From contig CALJLA010000100.1 of NCBI GenBank assembly GCA_937983055.1, positions 1 to 23,606 of the forward strand: DNA of 23,606 bases, written 5' to 3'. The translations under genes and the position numbers were made by a program. Below are positions 14,573 to 23,127 of this stretch, one piece after another; within the stretch, counting starts at the first letter, position 1; each line of letters opens with the position of its first letter. Under the pieces are notes generated by a model, which saw only the letters and a program-made list of their open reading frames with translations, had not been told where the DNA came from and searched no databases. This DNA is from an uncultured Pseudomonadota bacterium (GTDB lineage: Bacteria > Pseudomonadota > Gammaproteobacteria > Burkholderiales > Eutrophovitaceae).

Positions 14573-16699
14573 ATGCTCCGCAAGATTCTCGTCACCTCGG
14601 CGCTGCCGTACGCCAACGGCAGCATCCACCTCGGCCATCTGGTCGAGTACATCCAGACCGACATCTGGGTGCGCTTCCAGAAGATGCAGGGCCACGAGGT
14701 GCACTACGTCTGCGCCGACGACACCCATGGCACCGCCATCATGCTGCGCGCCGAGAAAGAAGGCATCACCGCCGAGCAGCTGATCGAACGGGTCTGGCGC
14801 GAGCACAAGCGCGACTTCGACGGCTTCCTGGTCGACTTCGATCACTACGGCTCGACCAACGACGAGGCCACCCGCGCCGTGTCGTACGACATCTATCGCA
14901 AGCTGCGCGACCAGGCGAAGCTGATCGCCACGCGCTCGGTCGAGCAGTTCTACGACCCGGTGAAGTCGCTGTTTCTGCCCGACCGCTTCATCAAGGGCGA
15001 GTGCCCCAAGTGCGGGGCGAAAGACCAGTACGGCGACTCCTGCGAGGTGTGTGGCTCTACTTACGCGCCCACCGATCTGAAGAATCCGTACTCGGTCGTG
15101 TCCGGCGCGAAGCCGGTGCGAAAGAGCTCCGAGCACTACTTCTTCAGGCTCTCGGACCCGCGCTGCAAGGCTTTTCTCGAACGCTGGACGCAGGAGGGCG
15201 AGCGCCTGCAGCCGGAAGCCCGAAACAAGATCCGCGAGTGGTTCGAGCAGGGTCTCAACGATTGGGACATCTCGCGCGACGCGCCGTATTTCGGCTTCGA
15301 GATTCCGGACGCGCCGGGCAAGTACTTCTACGTCTGGCTGGATGCGCCGATCGGCTACCTCGGCAGCTTTCGCAACCTGTGCGAGCGCAACGGCATCGAC
15401 TTCGCCGCCTTCACGCAGGAAGCCGACGTCGCCCGCTCCAACACCGAGATGGTGCATTTCATCGGCAAGGACATTCTGTATTTCCACGCCCTGTTCTGGC
15501 CGGCGACGCTGAATTTCTCCGGCTACCGCACGCCGACGCGCGTGTTCGCGCACGGCTTCCTGACCGTGGACGGGCAGAAGATGTCGAAGTCGCGCGGCAC
15601 CTTCATCACCGCCGAAAGCTACCTGCAGCAGGGGCTCAATCCGGAGTGGCTGCGCTATTACTACGCCGCCAAGCTCAACTCGACGATGGAAGACATCGAC
15701 CTGAGCCTCGATGATTTCATCTCCCGGGTGAACAGCGACCTGGTGGGCAAGTACGTGAACATCGCCAGCCGCTGCGCCGGCTTCGTCGGCAAGCGTTTCG
15801 ACGGAAAGCTGAAGGCGGCTTCCGGCAACCCGGTGCTTGCCGAGCTGAAGGCGGCCGCCGGGGCCATCGCCGCGCATTACGACGCGCGCGAGTACGGCAA
15901 GGCCCTGCGCGAGGTGATGCTGCTCGCCGACAAGGCCAACCAGTTCGTCGACGCCGAGAAGCCGTGGGAACTGGCCAGGCAGCAGGGTGCGGATGCCCGA
16001 CTGCACCAGGTGTGCTCGGACGCGCTCAACATGTTCAGGCTGCTGACGCTGTACCTCAAGCCGGTGCTGCCGAAGGTCGCGCAGTCGGTGGAAGCTTTTC
16101 TGGACATTGCGCCGCTGTCGTGGCCGCAGGCCGGCGAGACGCTGCCCGAAGGTCATCGCATCCGCGCCTACAGTCATCTGATGACCCGCATCGAACGCAG
16201 GCAGATCGATGCGCTGGTCGAAGCCAACCGGGAAAGCCTGCAACCGAGCGTGCAGCAGCACTCGCCGCAGCGTCATGCCCAGCACCAGGAGAACATCGTG
16301 GAACAGCAAAGCCAACCGGCCTCGGCGTCCTCGCCGGCGAAATCGCCCTCGACCCCTGCCCCGGCGGCAGAGGGAAAGATCAGCATCGACGACTTCATGA
16401 AGGTCGACCTGCGGGTGGCGCGCATCGCCGACGCCGCGCATGTGGAGGGCGCGGAAAAACTCATCCGCCTGACGCTCGATCTCGGCGGCGAGACCCGCCA
16501 GGTGTTCGCCGGCATCAAGTCGGCGTACGACCCTGAGCAGCTCAAGGGCCGGCTCACCGTGATGGTCGCCAACCTGCAGCCGCGCAAGATGCGCTTCGGC
16601 GAATCGCAGGGCATGGTACTCGCCGCCAGCGGCGAAGGTCCCGGCATCTTTCTGCTGTCGCCGGACAGCGGCGCCGAACCGGGCATGAAAGTGAAGTAG
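14573..16699 (+). CDS. metG: methionyl-tRNA synthetase
   Basis: MetG charges tRNA-Met and initiator tRNA with methionine in the cytoplasm. At 708 residues it is the long, dimeric form. The class I signatures are visible: HLGH (19-22) in NGSIHLGHLVEY, and KMSKS (336-340). The zinc knuckle is CPKCGAKDQYGDSCEVCGS, with four Cys. The anticodon-binding helical domain spans about 390-550. Residues 550-600 are a Gln/Ser/Pro/Ala-rich linker, and 600-708 are the C-terminal tRNA-binding OB fold (FMKVDLRVARIADAAHVEGA ... PRKMRFGESQGMVLAA). The stretch AGGAG (16287-16291) just before an in-frame GTG (16298, codon 576) is an unusual internal start signal. The next gene, acyP, begins 18 bases after the stop. 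Confidence 0.98.
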   Translation: MLRKILVTSALPYANGSIHLGHLVEYIQTDIWVRFQKMQGHEVHYVCADDTHGTAIMLRAEKEGITAEQLIERVWREHKRDFDGFLVDFDHYGSTNDEATRAVSYDIYRKLRDQAKLIATRSVEQFYDPVKSLFLPDRFIKGECPKCGAKDQYGDSCEVCGSTYAPTDLKNPYSVVSGAKPVRKSSEHYFFRLSDPRCKAFLERWTQEGERLQPEARNKIREWFEQGLNDWDISRDAPYFGFEIPDAPGKYFYVWLDAPIGYLGSFRNLCERNGIDFAAFTQEADVARSNTEMVHFIGKDILYFHALFWPATLNFSGYRTPTRVFAHGFLTVDGQKMSKSRGTFITAESYLQQGLNPEWLRYYYAAKLNSTMEDIDLSLDDFISRVNSDLVGKYVNIASRCAGFVGKRFDGKLKAASGNPVLAELKAAAGAIAAHYDAREYGKALREVMLLADKANQFVDAEKPWELARQQGADARLHQVCSDALNMFRLLTLYLKPVLPKVAQSVEAFLDIAPLSWPQAGETLPEGHRIRAYSHLMTRIERRQIDALVEANRESLQPSVQQHSPQRHAQHQENIVEQQSQPASASSPAKSPSTPAPAAEGKISIDDFMKVDLRVARIADAAHVEGAEKLIRLTLDLGGETRQVFAGIKSAYDPEQLKGRLTVMVANLQPRKMRFGESQGMVLAASGEGPGIFLLSPDSGAEPGMKVK
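16287..16300 (+). promoter_or_regulatory. internal ribosome-binding site and GTG start inside metG
   Basis: AGGAG (16287-16291), six bases of spacer, then GTG (16298-16300) in frame with metG. It sits in the disordered linker at the boundary between the catalytic body and the tRNA-binding domain. Use of this site would give a 133-residue protein made of the linker and the OB-fold tRNA-binding domain. Confidence 0.4.
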
Positions 16700-16717
16700 A
16701 TCCTCGGGGCGCACCGC

Positions 16718-16996
16718 ATGTCGCGGATCACCCGCCACCTGATCGTTCATGGCCGCGTGCAGGGCGTGGCCTACCGCGATTCGATGCGTATCCAGGCACA
16801 TGCCCTGAATATAACCGGCTGGGTGCGCAATCGGCGCGACGGCACGGTCGAGGCGATGGTGCAGGGCGAACCCGAACAAGTGGAGCGCATCGTCGGCTGG
16901 GCGCGCCGCGGCCCGCCGGCGGCGAAGGTGACGAACGTCGACGTCACCGATGGCGAGGGGGACTACGCCGCGTTCGAGGTCTCGCCGACGCTCTAG
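16718..16996 (+). CDS. acyP: acylphosphatase
   Basis: AcyP hydrolyses acyl phosphates such as acetyl phosphate or carbamoyl phosphate. The 92 residues match the usual length of 90-98. The signature HGRVQGVAYRDSM carries the phosphate-binding loop and the catalytic Arg, and GWVRNRRDGTVEAMVQGE carries the catalytic Asn. The C-terminal strand is DYAAFEVSP. It follows metG by 18 bases and is probably co-transcribed with it. It ends 13 bases from the end of the convergent dnaE gene, with no obvious terminator between. Confidence 0.95.
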   Translation: MSRITRHLIVHGRVQGVAYRDSMRIQAHALNITGWVRNRRDGTVEAMVQGEPEQVERIVGWARRGPPAAKVTNVDVTDGEGDYAAFEVSPTL

Positions 16997-17009
16997 GCCG
17001 GCGGCACGT

Positions 17010-20000
17010 TCACTGGTAGTAGATCTCGACGTTGCCCGGTTCGAGCCACTGCGACAGCGACGATACCAGCGCGTCGTCCAACCGCACCTTCCAGTTCTCG
17101 CCCAGCTCGATTTCCGCCTGCGCGCGGCCGTTGGTATAGACCACCGACACCGGCACCGTGCCGTTGCGGTAAGGCGCCAGCATGTCCTTCAGCTTCTTGC
17201 CGCTGGAGCCGCCGTTGCAGTGCAGCCGCATGCCGCGCGCGAAGTGGTTGCGCGCCGCCGTCAGGTCGAACAGCCGGTCGGCCGTCAGCCGCAGGCTTTG
17301 AGAGAAGTTGTCGAAGCTCGCCTTGCCCTCGACGATGAGCAACTGGTCTTCCTTCAGCCACGGCCTGTGCTTCTCGAACAGCTCGTTGAACACCGGGATC
17401 TCCACCCGCGCCGTGCCGTCGTCGAGCACCAGCACCGCCATGCGGCCGCGCCGGGTGTTCTGGGTGCGTATGGCGTAGATCACGCCGGCCACCACCACGG
17501 TCTGGCCCTGCGGCTGAATCGCGCCCAGCCGGGTGCGCGCGAAGGACGCCACTTCAACCCGGTAGTACTCGAAGGGATGGCCGCTGTAATAAAAGCCCAG
17601 CGCCAGCTTTTCGTTGGTCAGCCGTTCGCGCAGGTCCCATTGCGCGGCATCGATCAGTTGCGGCCCTGCGGCCGCGCTCGCCGCGTCGCCGAACAGGCTC
17701 ACCTGGGCGGCTGCGCGGCTTTCCTGCTCGGCCGCCTCCATGGCGACCCCGACCGACGCCAGCAACCGCGCGCGATGCCCGTCGATCGAGTCGAACGCGC
17801 CCGCGCGCACCAGCGACTCGATCACCCGCCGGTTCACGATGCGGCGGTCGACCCGGCGGCAGAAATCGAACAGGTCGGCGAACGGGCCGGCGGTGCGCGC
17901 CTCGATGATGTTGCTGATCGCCGCCTCGCCGGTGCCCTTGATCGCGCCCAGCCCGTAGCGGATTCGCTGGCGGTCCATCGGCACGAAGCGGTACTCGCTG
18001 TCGTGAATGTCCGGCGGCAGCACCTCCAGCTTGTTGGCCACGGCGTCTTCGTAGAACTGCTGCACCTTGTCGGTGTCGTCCATGACCAGCGACAGGTTGG
18101 CCGCCATGAACGCCGCCGGGTGGTGCGCCTTCATGTACGCGGTCTGGTAGGCCACCAGCGCATAGGCCGCCGCGTGCGACTTGTTGAAGCCGTAGCCGGC
18201 GAACTTCTCCATCAGGTCGAACAGCTCGTCGGCCCTGGCCGCCGACAACCCGTTCTTCGCCGCGCCTTCGCGGAAGATGTCGCGATGCTTCGCCATCTCT
18301 TCCGGCTTCTTCTTGCCCATTGCCCGGCGCAGCAGGTCGGCGCCGCCCAGCGAGTAGCCGCCGATGATCTGCGCCATCTGCATCACCTGCTCCTGGTAGA
18401 CCATGATGCCGTAGGTCTCGGCCAGCACCGGCTCGACGCGCGCATCGGGATACTGCGCGCGCTTGCCGTGCTTGCGCTCGATGAACTCCGGAATCAGGTC
18501 CATCGGGCCCGGGCGGTAAAGCGCGACCAGGGCGATGATGTCCTCGAAGCGGTCAGGCCTGGCGCGGGTCAGCAGCTCGCGCATGCCGCGCGATTCAAAC
18601 TGGAACACCGCGGTGGTGTTGGCGTTTGCAAACACCCGGTAGGCGCCCGCGTCGTCGAGCGGCAGCGTCTCCAGGCTGATATCGGCCTGCGGATCGAGCC
18701 GCTGGATGTAGCGCAGCGTCCAGTCGAGAATGGTGAGCGTGGTCAGCCCGAGAAAGTCGAACTTGACCAGCCCGATCTGCTCGACGTCATCCTTGTCGAG
18801 CTGGGAGATGACCGAGTCCGAGCCCGACGCGCTGTACAGCGGGCAGAAATCGGTGAGCTTGCCGGGCGCGATCAGCACGCCGCCGGCGTGCATGCCGACG
18901 TTTCGCGGCAGCCCCTCGAGCTGCTCGGCCAGGGCCAGCAGCTCGCGCGTTTCTTCCTCGGCCTCCTCGCGTTCTTTCAGCCGGGGCTCCATTTCGCGCG
19001 CCATCTGCAGGGTGATGAGCTTGCCCGGCTGGAAAGGAATCAGCTTCGCCAGCTCGTCGGTGCGGCTGTAGTTCCATTCCATCACCCGCCCGACGTCGCG
19101 CACCACGGCCTTCGCCGCCATCGTGCCGAAGGTCGCGATCTGCGACACCGATTCGGCGCCGTACTTGTGGCGCACATACTCGATCACCCGGTCGCGCCCG
19201 TCCTGGCAGAAATCGATGTCGAAGTCCGGCATCGACACCCGTTCCGGATTGAGAAAGCGCTCGAACAGCAGGTTGTAGCGCAGGGGATCCAGGTCGGTGA
19301 TCCCCAGCGAGTACGCCACCAGCGAGCCGGCGCCGGAGCCGCGGCCGGGGCCCACCGGCACGCCGTTGTTCTTCGCCCAGTTGATGAAGTCCGCGACGAT
19401 CAGGAAATATCCGGCGAACCCCATCTGCACGATGGTCTTCGCCTCGAACTCCAGCCGCTGAAGGTAGCGCGGCCGCTCGCGCGCCGCCGCCTCGGCTTCC
19501 GGATACAGTTTCGCCAGCCGCGCTTCCAGGCCCTCGCGCGCCCGCGCGAGCAGATAGTCGTCCAGCGCCATGCCGTCGGGCGTCGGAAACAGCGGCAGCT
19601 TCGCCTTGCCCAGCTCGAAGGAAAAATTGCAGCGCCGCGCGATCTCGACGCTGTTCTCCAGCGCCTGCGGCAGGTCGGCAAACAGTTCCTGCATCTCGTC
19701 CTGGCTGCGGAAATACTGCGCCTCGGTGTAGGGGCGCGGGCGCCGCTGGTCCGATAGCACGTAGCCTTCCGAAATGCAGACCCGCGCCTCGTGCGCCAGA
19801 AACTCGTCCGGACGCAGAAACTGCACCGGGTGCGTGGCAACCACCGGCAGCTTCAACTGCGAGGCCAGCCGCAGCGTGTGCTGCAGCAGCGGCTCGCCCT
19901 GCGCATGCCCGGCGCGCCGGGACTCGAGGTACGAGCGGCGGGGGAACAGCGCCGCCCGCTCCGCGGCCAGCCGGCGCGCGCCTTCCAGATTGTCGGCGAG

Positions 20001-20432
20001 CAGCGCCTGCGCCACGTCGCCCGACGCGGCGCCCGACAGGGCGATCAGCCCGTCGGTCGAGCCTTCCTGAAACCACTCCCTGCGCAACTCGGCGCGCCCG
20101 CGATGCTGGTTGCCGAGATAGGCGCGCGACAGCCAGTCGCACAGCCGCAGATACCCGGCGCGGTCCTGCACCAGCAGCAACAGTCGGGAGGGCCGTTCTC
20201 GGTCGGCGTCGTTGCCGATCCAGACGTCGCAGCCGATGACCGGCTTAAGCCCCTTGGCGCGCGCCGCCTGGTAGAACTTCACCATGCCGAAGAGATTGCC
20301 GAGATCGGTGATCGCCAGCGCCGGCATTCCGTCGGCGGCCGCCGCGGCGCAGGCATCGTCGATCCTCGCGATGCCGTCCGAGATCGAAAATTCGCTGTGC
20401 AGGCGGAGGTGAACGAAGCGCGGCCGTGCCAT
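17010..20432 (-). CDS. dnaE: DNA polymerase III alpha subunit
   Basis: The catalytic subunit of the replicative polymerase, with 1140 residues (E. coli 1160). It aligns by eye from end to end: N-terminal PHP domain (FVHLRLHSEFSISDG, MPALAITDLGNLFGMVKFY), the palm (VPVGPGRGSGAGSLVAYSLG, then the catalytic PDFDIDFCQDGRD near residue 390, and IGLVKFDFLGLTTLTILDW), the fingers and clamp-binding region (LGGADLLRRAMGKKKPEEMA, FAGYGFNKSHAAAY), and the C-terminal OB-fold and tau-binding parts. It shows no frameshift. ATG at 20432 fits the family start, although there is little Shine-Dalgarno sequence; a TAGAAT-like box (20439-20444, minus) lies only seven bases upstream, so a very short or absent leader is possible. 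The gene faces the EamA group divergently. Confidence 0.98.
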   Translation of the reverse strand: MARPRFVHLRLHSEFSISDGIARIDDACAAAAADGMPALAITDLGNLFGMVKFYQAARAKGLKPVIGCDVWIGNDADRERPSRLLLLVQDRAGYLRLCDWLSRAYLGNQHRGRAELRREWFQEGSTDGLIALSGAASGDVAQALLADNLEGARRLAAERAALFPRRSYLESRRAGHAQGEPLLQHTLRLASQLKLPVVATHPVQFLRPDEFLAHEARVCISEGYVLSDQRRPRPYTEAQYFRSQDEMQELFADLPQALENSVEIARRCNFSFELGKAKLPLFPTPDGMALDDYLLARAREGLEARLAKLYPEAEAAARERPRYLQRLEFEAKTIVQMGFAGYFLIVADFINWAKNNGVPVGPGRGSGAGSLVAYSLGITDLDPLRYNLLFERFLNPERVSMPDFDIDFCQDGRDRVIEYVRHKYGAESVSQIATFGTMAAKAVVRDVGRVMEWNYSRTDELAKLIPFQPGKLITLQMAREMEPRLKEREEAEEETRELLALAEQLEGLPRNVGMHAGGVLIAPGKLTDFCPLYSASGSDSVISQLDKDDVEQIGLVKFDFLGLTTLTILDWTLRYIQRLDPQADISLETLPLDDAGAYRVFANANTTAVFQFESRGMRELLTRARPDRFEDIIALVALYRPGPMDLIPEFIERKHGKRAQYPDARVEPVLAETYGIMVYQEQVMQMAQIIGGYSLGGADLLRRAMGKKKPEEMAKHRDIFREGAAKNGLSAARADELFDLMEKFAGYGFNKSHAAAYALVAYQTAYMKAHHPAAFMAANLSLVMDDTDKVQQFYEDAVANKLEVLPPDIHDSEYRFVPMDRQRIRYGLGAIKGTGEAAISNIIEARTAGPFADLFDFCRRVDRRIVNRRVIESLVRAGAFDSIDGHRARLLASVGVAMEAAEQESRAAAQVSLFGDAASAAAGPQLIDAAQWDLRERLTNEKLALGFYYSGHPFEYYRVEVASFARTRLGAIQPQGQTVVVAGVIYAIRTQNTRRGRMAVLVLDDGTARVEIPVFNELFEKHRPWLKEDQLLIVEGKASFDNFSQSLRLTADRLFDLTAARNHFARGMRLHCNGGSSGKKLKDMLAPYRNGTVPVSVVYTNGRAQAEIELGENWKVRLDDALVSSLSQWLEPGNVEIYYQ

Positions 20433-20438
20433 GCGCGT

Positions 20439-20444
20439 ATTCTA
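20439..20444 (-). promoter_or_regulatory. possible -10 element of dnaE, very close to the start codon
   Basis: TAGAAT on the minus strand ends seven bases before the dnaE ATG. If used, the transcript would begin at or next to the start codon. No -35 is recognised, so this is weak. Confidence 0.3.
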
Positions 20445-20490
20445 CGACGCCATCGCGCGGCCCACGCATACCGCCGCCGGTCGAATTGCG

Positions 20491-20496
20491 TAGAAT
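20491..20496 (+). promoter_or_regulatory. possible -10 element for the EamA group
   Basis: TAGAAT on the plus strand lies 14 bases before the orphan terminator hairpin at 20510-20548. No -35 box is convincing. Confidence 0.35.
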
Positions 20497-20509
20497 CACC
20501 GCCTGTGTT

Positions 20510-20548
20510 CGCGACCGGCGGCAAATGACCGGTCGCGTTCGCTTTTTT
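20510..20548 (+). terminator. intrinsic terminator-like hairpin in the EamA leader
   Basis: CGCGACCGG (20510-20518) and CCGGTCGCG (20529-20537) form a perfect 9-bp GC-rich stem with a 10-base loop. After five bases (TTCGC) comes T6 (20543-20548). It is oriented for the plus strand only, where no gene lies upstream, so it may act as an attenuator for the EamA group. Confidence 0.55.
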
Positions 20549-20570
20549 CGCGCCCTGAATCTTCCGACCA

Positions 20571-20624
20571 ATGCCTGAATACTCGACGGCCGCCGCCGCG
20601 CGCTGCCGTGCCGCCCGCCTATGA
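20571..20624 (+). CDS. possible 17-codon leader ORF overlapping the EamA start
   Basis: ATG at 20571 (MPEYSTAAAARC...) runs to a TGA (20622-20624) that overlaps the ATGATG start of the EamA gene. There is no clear ribosome-binding site, and chance is possible for so short a frame. The overlap would allow translational coupling, since the EamA gene has no Shine-Dalgarno of its own. Confidence 0.25.
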   Translation: MPEYSTAAAARCRAARL

Positions 20625-21496
20625 TGGACGGACAAACGCGACGTGCCTGGGCGGTGATGCTGCTCCTGGTGCTGATCTGGGGCTACAGCTGGATCACCTC
20701 GAAGATCGCGCTTAACTACGCCAGCCCGCTGGATTTTTCGGCGGTGCGGTTGGTGATCGGTACGGTCTCGCTGCGGCCGCAGCATTTCCGCTGGGTGATT
20801 GTCATCGGGGTCGTACAGACCGCCGCGTTCATCGTGCTGAACACCTGGGCGCTGGCCGGCGGCGGGCCGGGCAAGATCTCGGTGCTGGTGTTCACCATGC
20901 CGTTCTGGGTGGCAGCCTTCGCGTGGCCGGTGCTGGGCGAGCGCATTCGCGGCTGGCACTGGCTGGCGCTCGCGCTCGCGCTGACCGGCCTGGTGCTGGT
21001 GTTGCAGCCCTGGAACCTGCATGCCTCGCTGCTCAGCCGCTCGCTGGCGGTGGCCGCGGGCATCTGCTGGGCCCTGGGCGTGGTGTTCGCCAAGCGGCTG
21101 CACAACCGGGCGAAGGTCGACGAGGTATCGTTCACTTTCTGGCAGATGGCGATCGGCCCGGTGCCGGTGCTGATCGCGGATGCGCTGTTCGACACCCACA
21201 CCATCGAATGGACGCCGGTGTTCACGCTGTGCGCAATCTTCAACGGCGTGATCGCCACCGGGGTGGGCTGGGCGATGTGGCTGTACGTGCTGCACCGGCT
21301 GCCGGCCGGCACGAGCAGCTTGTCGTCGCTGGCGATCCCGGTGATCGCAGGGCTGTCGTCCTGGCTGCAGCTCGGCGAACGGCCCACCCGGCTGGAGCTT
21401 GCCGGCATGCTGCTGATCGGCGCGGCGCTGGCATTGATATCCTGGCTCACCATCCGCCGCCATGAAGAGCCCGAGCCGCTTACCGGACAGGAGTAA
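20621..21496 (+). CDS. EamA/DMT-family transporter
   Basis: A 291-residue inner-membrane protein with ten predicted helices arranged as two EamA repeats. The first repeat begins WAVMLLLVLIWGYSWITSKIAL (helix 1, with the conserved Trp-Gly) and the second LAVAAGICWALGVVFAKRL. ATG codons at 20621 and 20624 are both possible. The family exports amino acids, purines or other small metabolites; the substrate here is unknown. The next gene's ribosome-binding site (AGGAG, 21489-21493) lies inside its last codons, so the two are co-translated on one message. Neighbours are an isomerase and a hydrolase, which hints at a small catabolic or detoxification unit, but this is guesswork. Confidence 0.9.
   Translation: MMDGQTRRAWAVMLLLVLIWGYSWITSKIALNYASPLDFSAVRLVIGTVSLRPQHFRWVIVIGVVQTAAFIVLNTWALAGGGPGKISVLVFTMPFWVAAFAWPVLGERIRGWHWLALALALTGLVLVLQPWNLHASLLSRSLAVAAGICWALGVVFAKRLHNRAKVDEVSFTFWQMAIGPVPVLIADALFDTHTIEWTPVFTLCAIFNGVIATGVGWAMWLYVLHRLPAGTSSLSSLAIPVIAGLSSWLQLGERPTRLELAGMLLIGAALALISWLTIRRHEEPEPLTGQE
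21489..21493 (+). promoter_or_regulatory. ribosome-binding site of the DsbA-fold isomerase gene
   Basis: AGGAG overlaps the last codons of the EamA gene and is six bases from the ATG at 21500, fixing that start. Confidence 0.75.
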
Positions 21497-21499
21497 CCC

Positions 21500-22141
21500 A
21501 TGAAGCAGGCCGACTGGTATTTCGACTTCATTTCGCCCTTCGCCTACCTGCAGTGTGCAAAGCTGCCGGAGATCTCCCGGCACGCAACCCTGACCCTGCG
21601 GCCGGTGCTGTTCGCGGCGCTGCTCGACCATCACGGCCAGCTTGGCCCGGCAGAGATTGCACCGAAGCGCGACTTCATCTTTCGCCAGGCCCTGTGGCTG
21701 GCACAGCGCAACGGCATCGAGATGCGGCTGCCGCCGTCGCACCCGTTCAATCCGCTGCCGGCGCTGCGACTGGCGATCGCGCTGGAGGCGCGCGCCGACG
21801 CGGTCACCGCGATCTTCGAATTCATCTGGCGCGAGGGCCGCGATATCGGCAACCCGGCGGAATTCGAGGCGCTCGCCGCCCGCCTCGGCGTGCGCGATGC
21901 GGCCGCCCGCATCGCAGAACCCGCGGTCAAGGATGCGCTGCGCCAGTCCACCGACGCAGCAATCGCGCGCGGCGTGTTCGGCGTGCCGACGGTGACGGTC
22001 GACGGCGAACTGTTCTGGGGCTTCGACGCCACCGGCTTCTTCCTCGATTACCTCGACAGCCCGCAACAGGTGCGCTCGACGCTGTTCGAGCCGGTCGCAA
22101 AGTTTCCTCAAGGCGCCGCGCGGCGGCGGCGCGCCCAGTGA
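21500..22141 (+). CDS. 2-hydroxychromene-2-carboxylate isomerase-like DsbA-family protein
   Basis: A 213-residue protein of the thioredoxin-fold HCCA isomerase / GST-kappa family. In place of the thioredoxin CxxC it has YFDFISPFAYLQ, with Ser12 at the position of the glutathione-activating serine. GVFGVPTVTVDGELFWG holds the conserved cis-Pro loop (around residue 160). The family isomerises 2-hydroxychromene-2-carboxylate in naphthalene breakdown, using glutathione, but most members have unknown substrates. The C-terminus ends in a basic tail (AARRRRAQ). The start has a strong AGGAG site inside the upstream EamA gene. Its stop overlaps the GTG start of the next gene (GTGA). Confidence 0.9.
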   Translation: MKQADWYFDFISPFAYLQCAKLPEISRHATLTLRPVLFAALLDHHGQLGPAEIAPKRDFIFRQALWLAQRNGIEMRLPPSHPFNPLPALRLAIALEARADAVTAIFEFIWREGRDIGNPAEFEALAARLGVRDAAARIAEPAVKDALRQSTDAAIARGVFGVPTVTVDGELFWGFDATGFFLDYLDSPQQVRSTLFEPVAKFPQGAARRRRAQ

Positions 22142-23004
22142 AGCCCTCGCGCAGCCGCTTTCTCGAGGTGCGCGGCCTGCGCTACCACCTGCGCGAATGG
22201 GGCGATGCCTCCGCGCCGATGCTGTTCATGCTGCACGGCTGGATGGACGTGTCGGCCTCGTTCCAGTTCACCGTCGACGCCTTCGCGCGCGACTGGCATG
22301 TTTTGGCGCCCGACTGGCGCGGCTTCGGCCTGTCGCAGCGGGCGCCGGGCGGTTACTGGTTTCCCGACTACATCGCCGATCTCGATGCGCTGCTCGAGGC
22401 CTGCACGCCGGATGCAGCCGTGCCGGTCGTCGGCCACAGCATGGGCGGCAACGTGGCCGGGCTCTACGCAGGCATTCGCCCGGAGCGCGTCTCGAAGCTG
22501 GTGCTGGCCGAAGGTTTCGGCCTGCCGCGCACCGTGCCCGCGCAGGCGCCGGGGCGGTATCTCAAGTGGCTGGAGTCGCTGAGCGACCCGCCGAAGCTGC
22601 AGCCGTACGCGAGCTTCGAAAAGGTCGCCGCCCGGCTACTCGCTAACACCCCCGGCCTCGGCGAGGCGCGCGCACGGTTTCTTGCAGAACACTGGGCCGA
22701 GGAAATCGCACCCGGCCGCATCGAACTGCGGGCCGATCCGCTGCACAAGGCGCCGAATCCGGTGCTCTACCGGGTGGAGGAAGCGATGGCCTGCTGGCGG
22801 CGCATCACCGCGCCGACGCTGTGGGTGCACAGCGGCGGCGACTGGCTGCTACGCTTCATGAAAGATGACGGCGGCGAAGCGCTTGCCGCCTACCGCGGCG
22901 CTTATCGCGCGCTGTCGGAGTGCCGCATCGAAGGCGCCAGCCATATGATGCATCACGATCAGCCGGAGCGGCTCGCGCAGGCAATCGAGGCGTTCCTCGG
23001 TTAA
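22138..23004 (+). CDS. alpha/beta hydrolase
   Basis: A 288-residue protein with the alpha/beta-hydrolase core. The oxyanion-hole loop is LHGWMDVSASF (residues 33-43), the strand after it APDWRGFGLS, the nucleophile elbow GHSMGGN with Ser101, and the catalytic His269 in GASHMMHHDQPE near the end. It should hydrolyse an ester, lactone or C-C bond; the substrate is unknown. The start is GTG at 22138, overlapping the previous stop by four bases (GTGA), which implies translational coupling. The frame stays open upstream inside the previous gene, but that part is its shadow. The tail ends cleanly at IEAFLG. Confidence 0.92.
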   Translation: MKPSRSRFLEVRGLRYHLREWGDASAPMLFMLHGWMDVSASFQFTVDAFARDWHVLAPDWRGFGLSQRAPGGYWFPDYIADLDALLEACTPDAAVPVVGHSMGGNVAGLYAGIRPERVSKLVLAEGFGLPRTVPAQAPGRYLKWLESLSDPPKLQPYASFEKVAARLLANTPGLGEARARFLAEHWAEEIAPGRIELRADPLHKAPNPVLYRVEEAMACWRRITAPTLWVHSGGDWLLRFMKDDGGEALAAYRGAYRALSECRIEGASHMMHHDQPERLAQAIEAFLG

Positions 23005-23127
23005 CAGCTCTGGCGCCCGCGGCCCGGCACTGGCGCGGCAGCAGGCAACAGGCAACAGGCGGACAATCGAGGCGACGCAGGCGCATGTGCGACCAGCGCT
23101 TGCGCAGTCCCGGTTCCAAGGGCGCTC

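Noticed and set aside
14522..16879. A 785-codon minus-strand open frame opposite metG
   Set aside because: Antisense shadow of a clear methionyl-tRNA synthetase gene; no recognisable protein motif.
16950..19757. A 935-codon plus-strand open frame opposite dnaE
   Set aside because: Antisense shadow of dnaE with His/Arg/Gln-rich, motif-free translation.
23041..23060. Short tandem repeat of GGCAACA-type units between the hydrolase and the Mo-enzyme gene
   Set aside because: Only about two and a half copies of a 7-base unit; too short to call a functional repeat.
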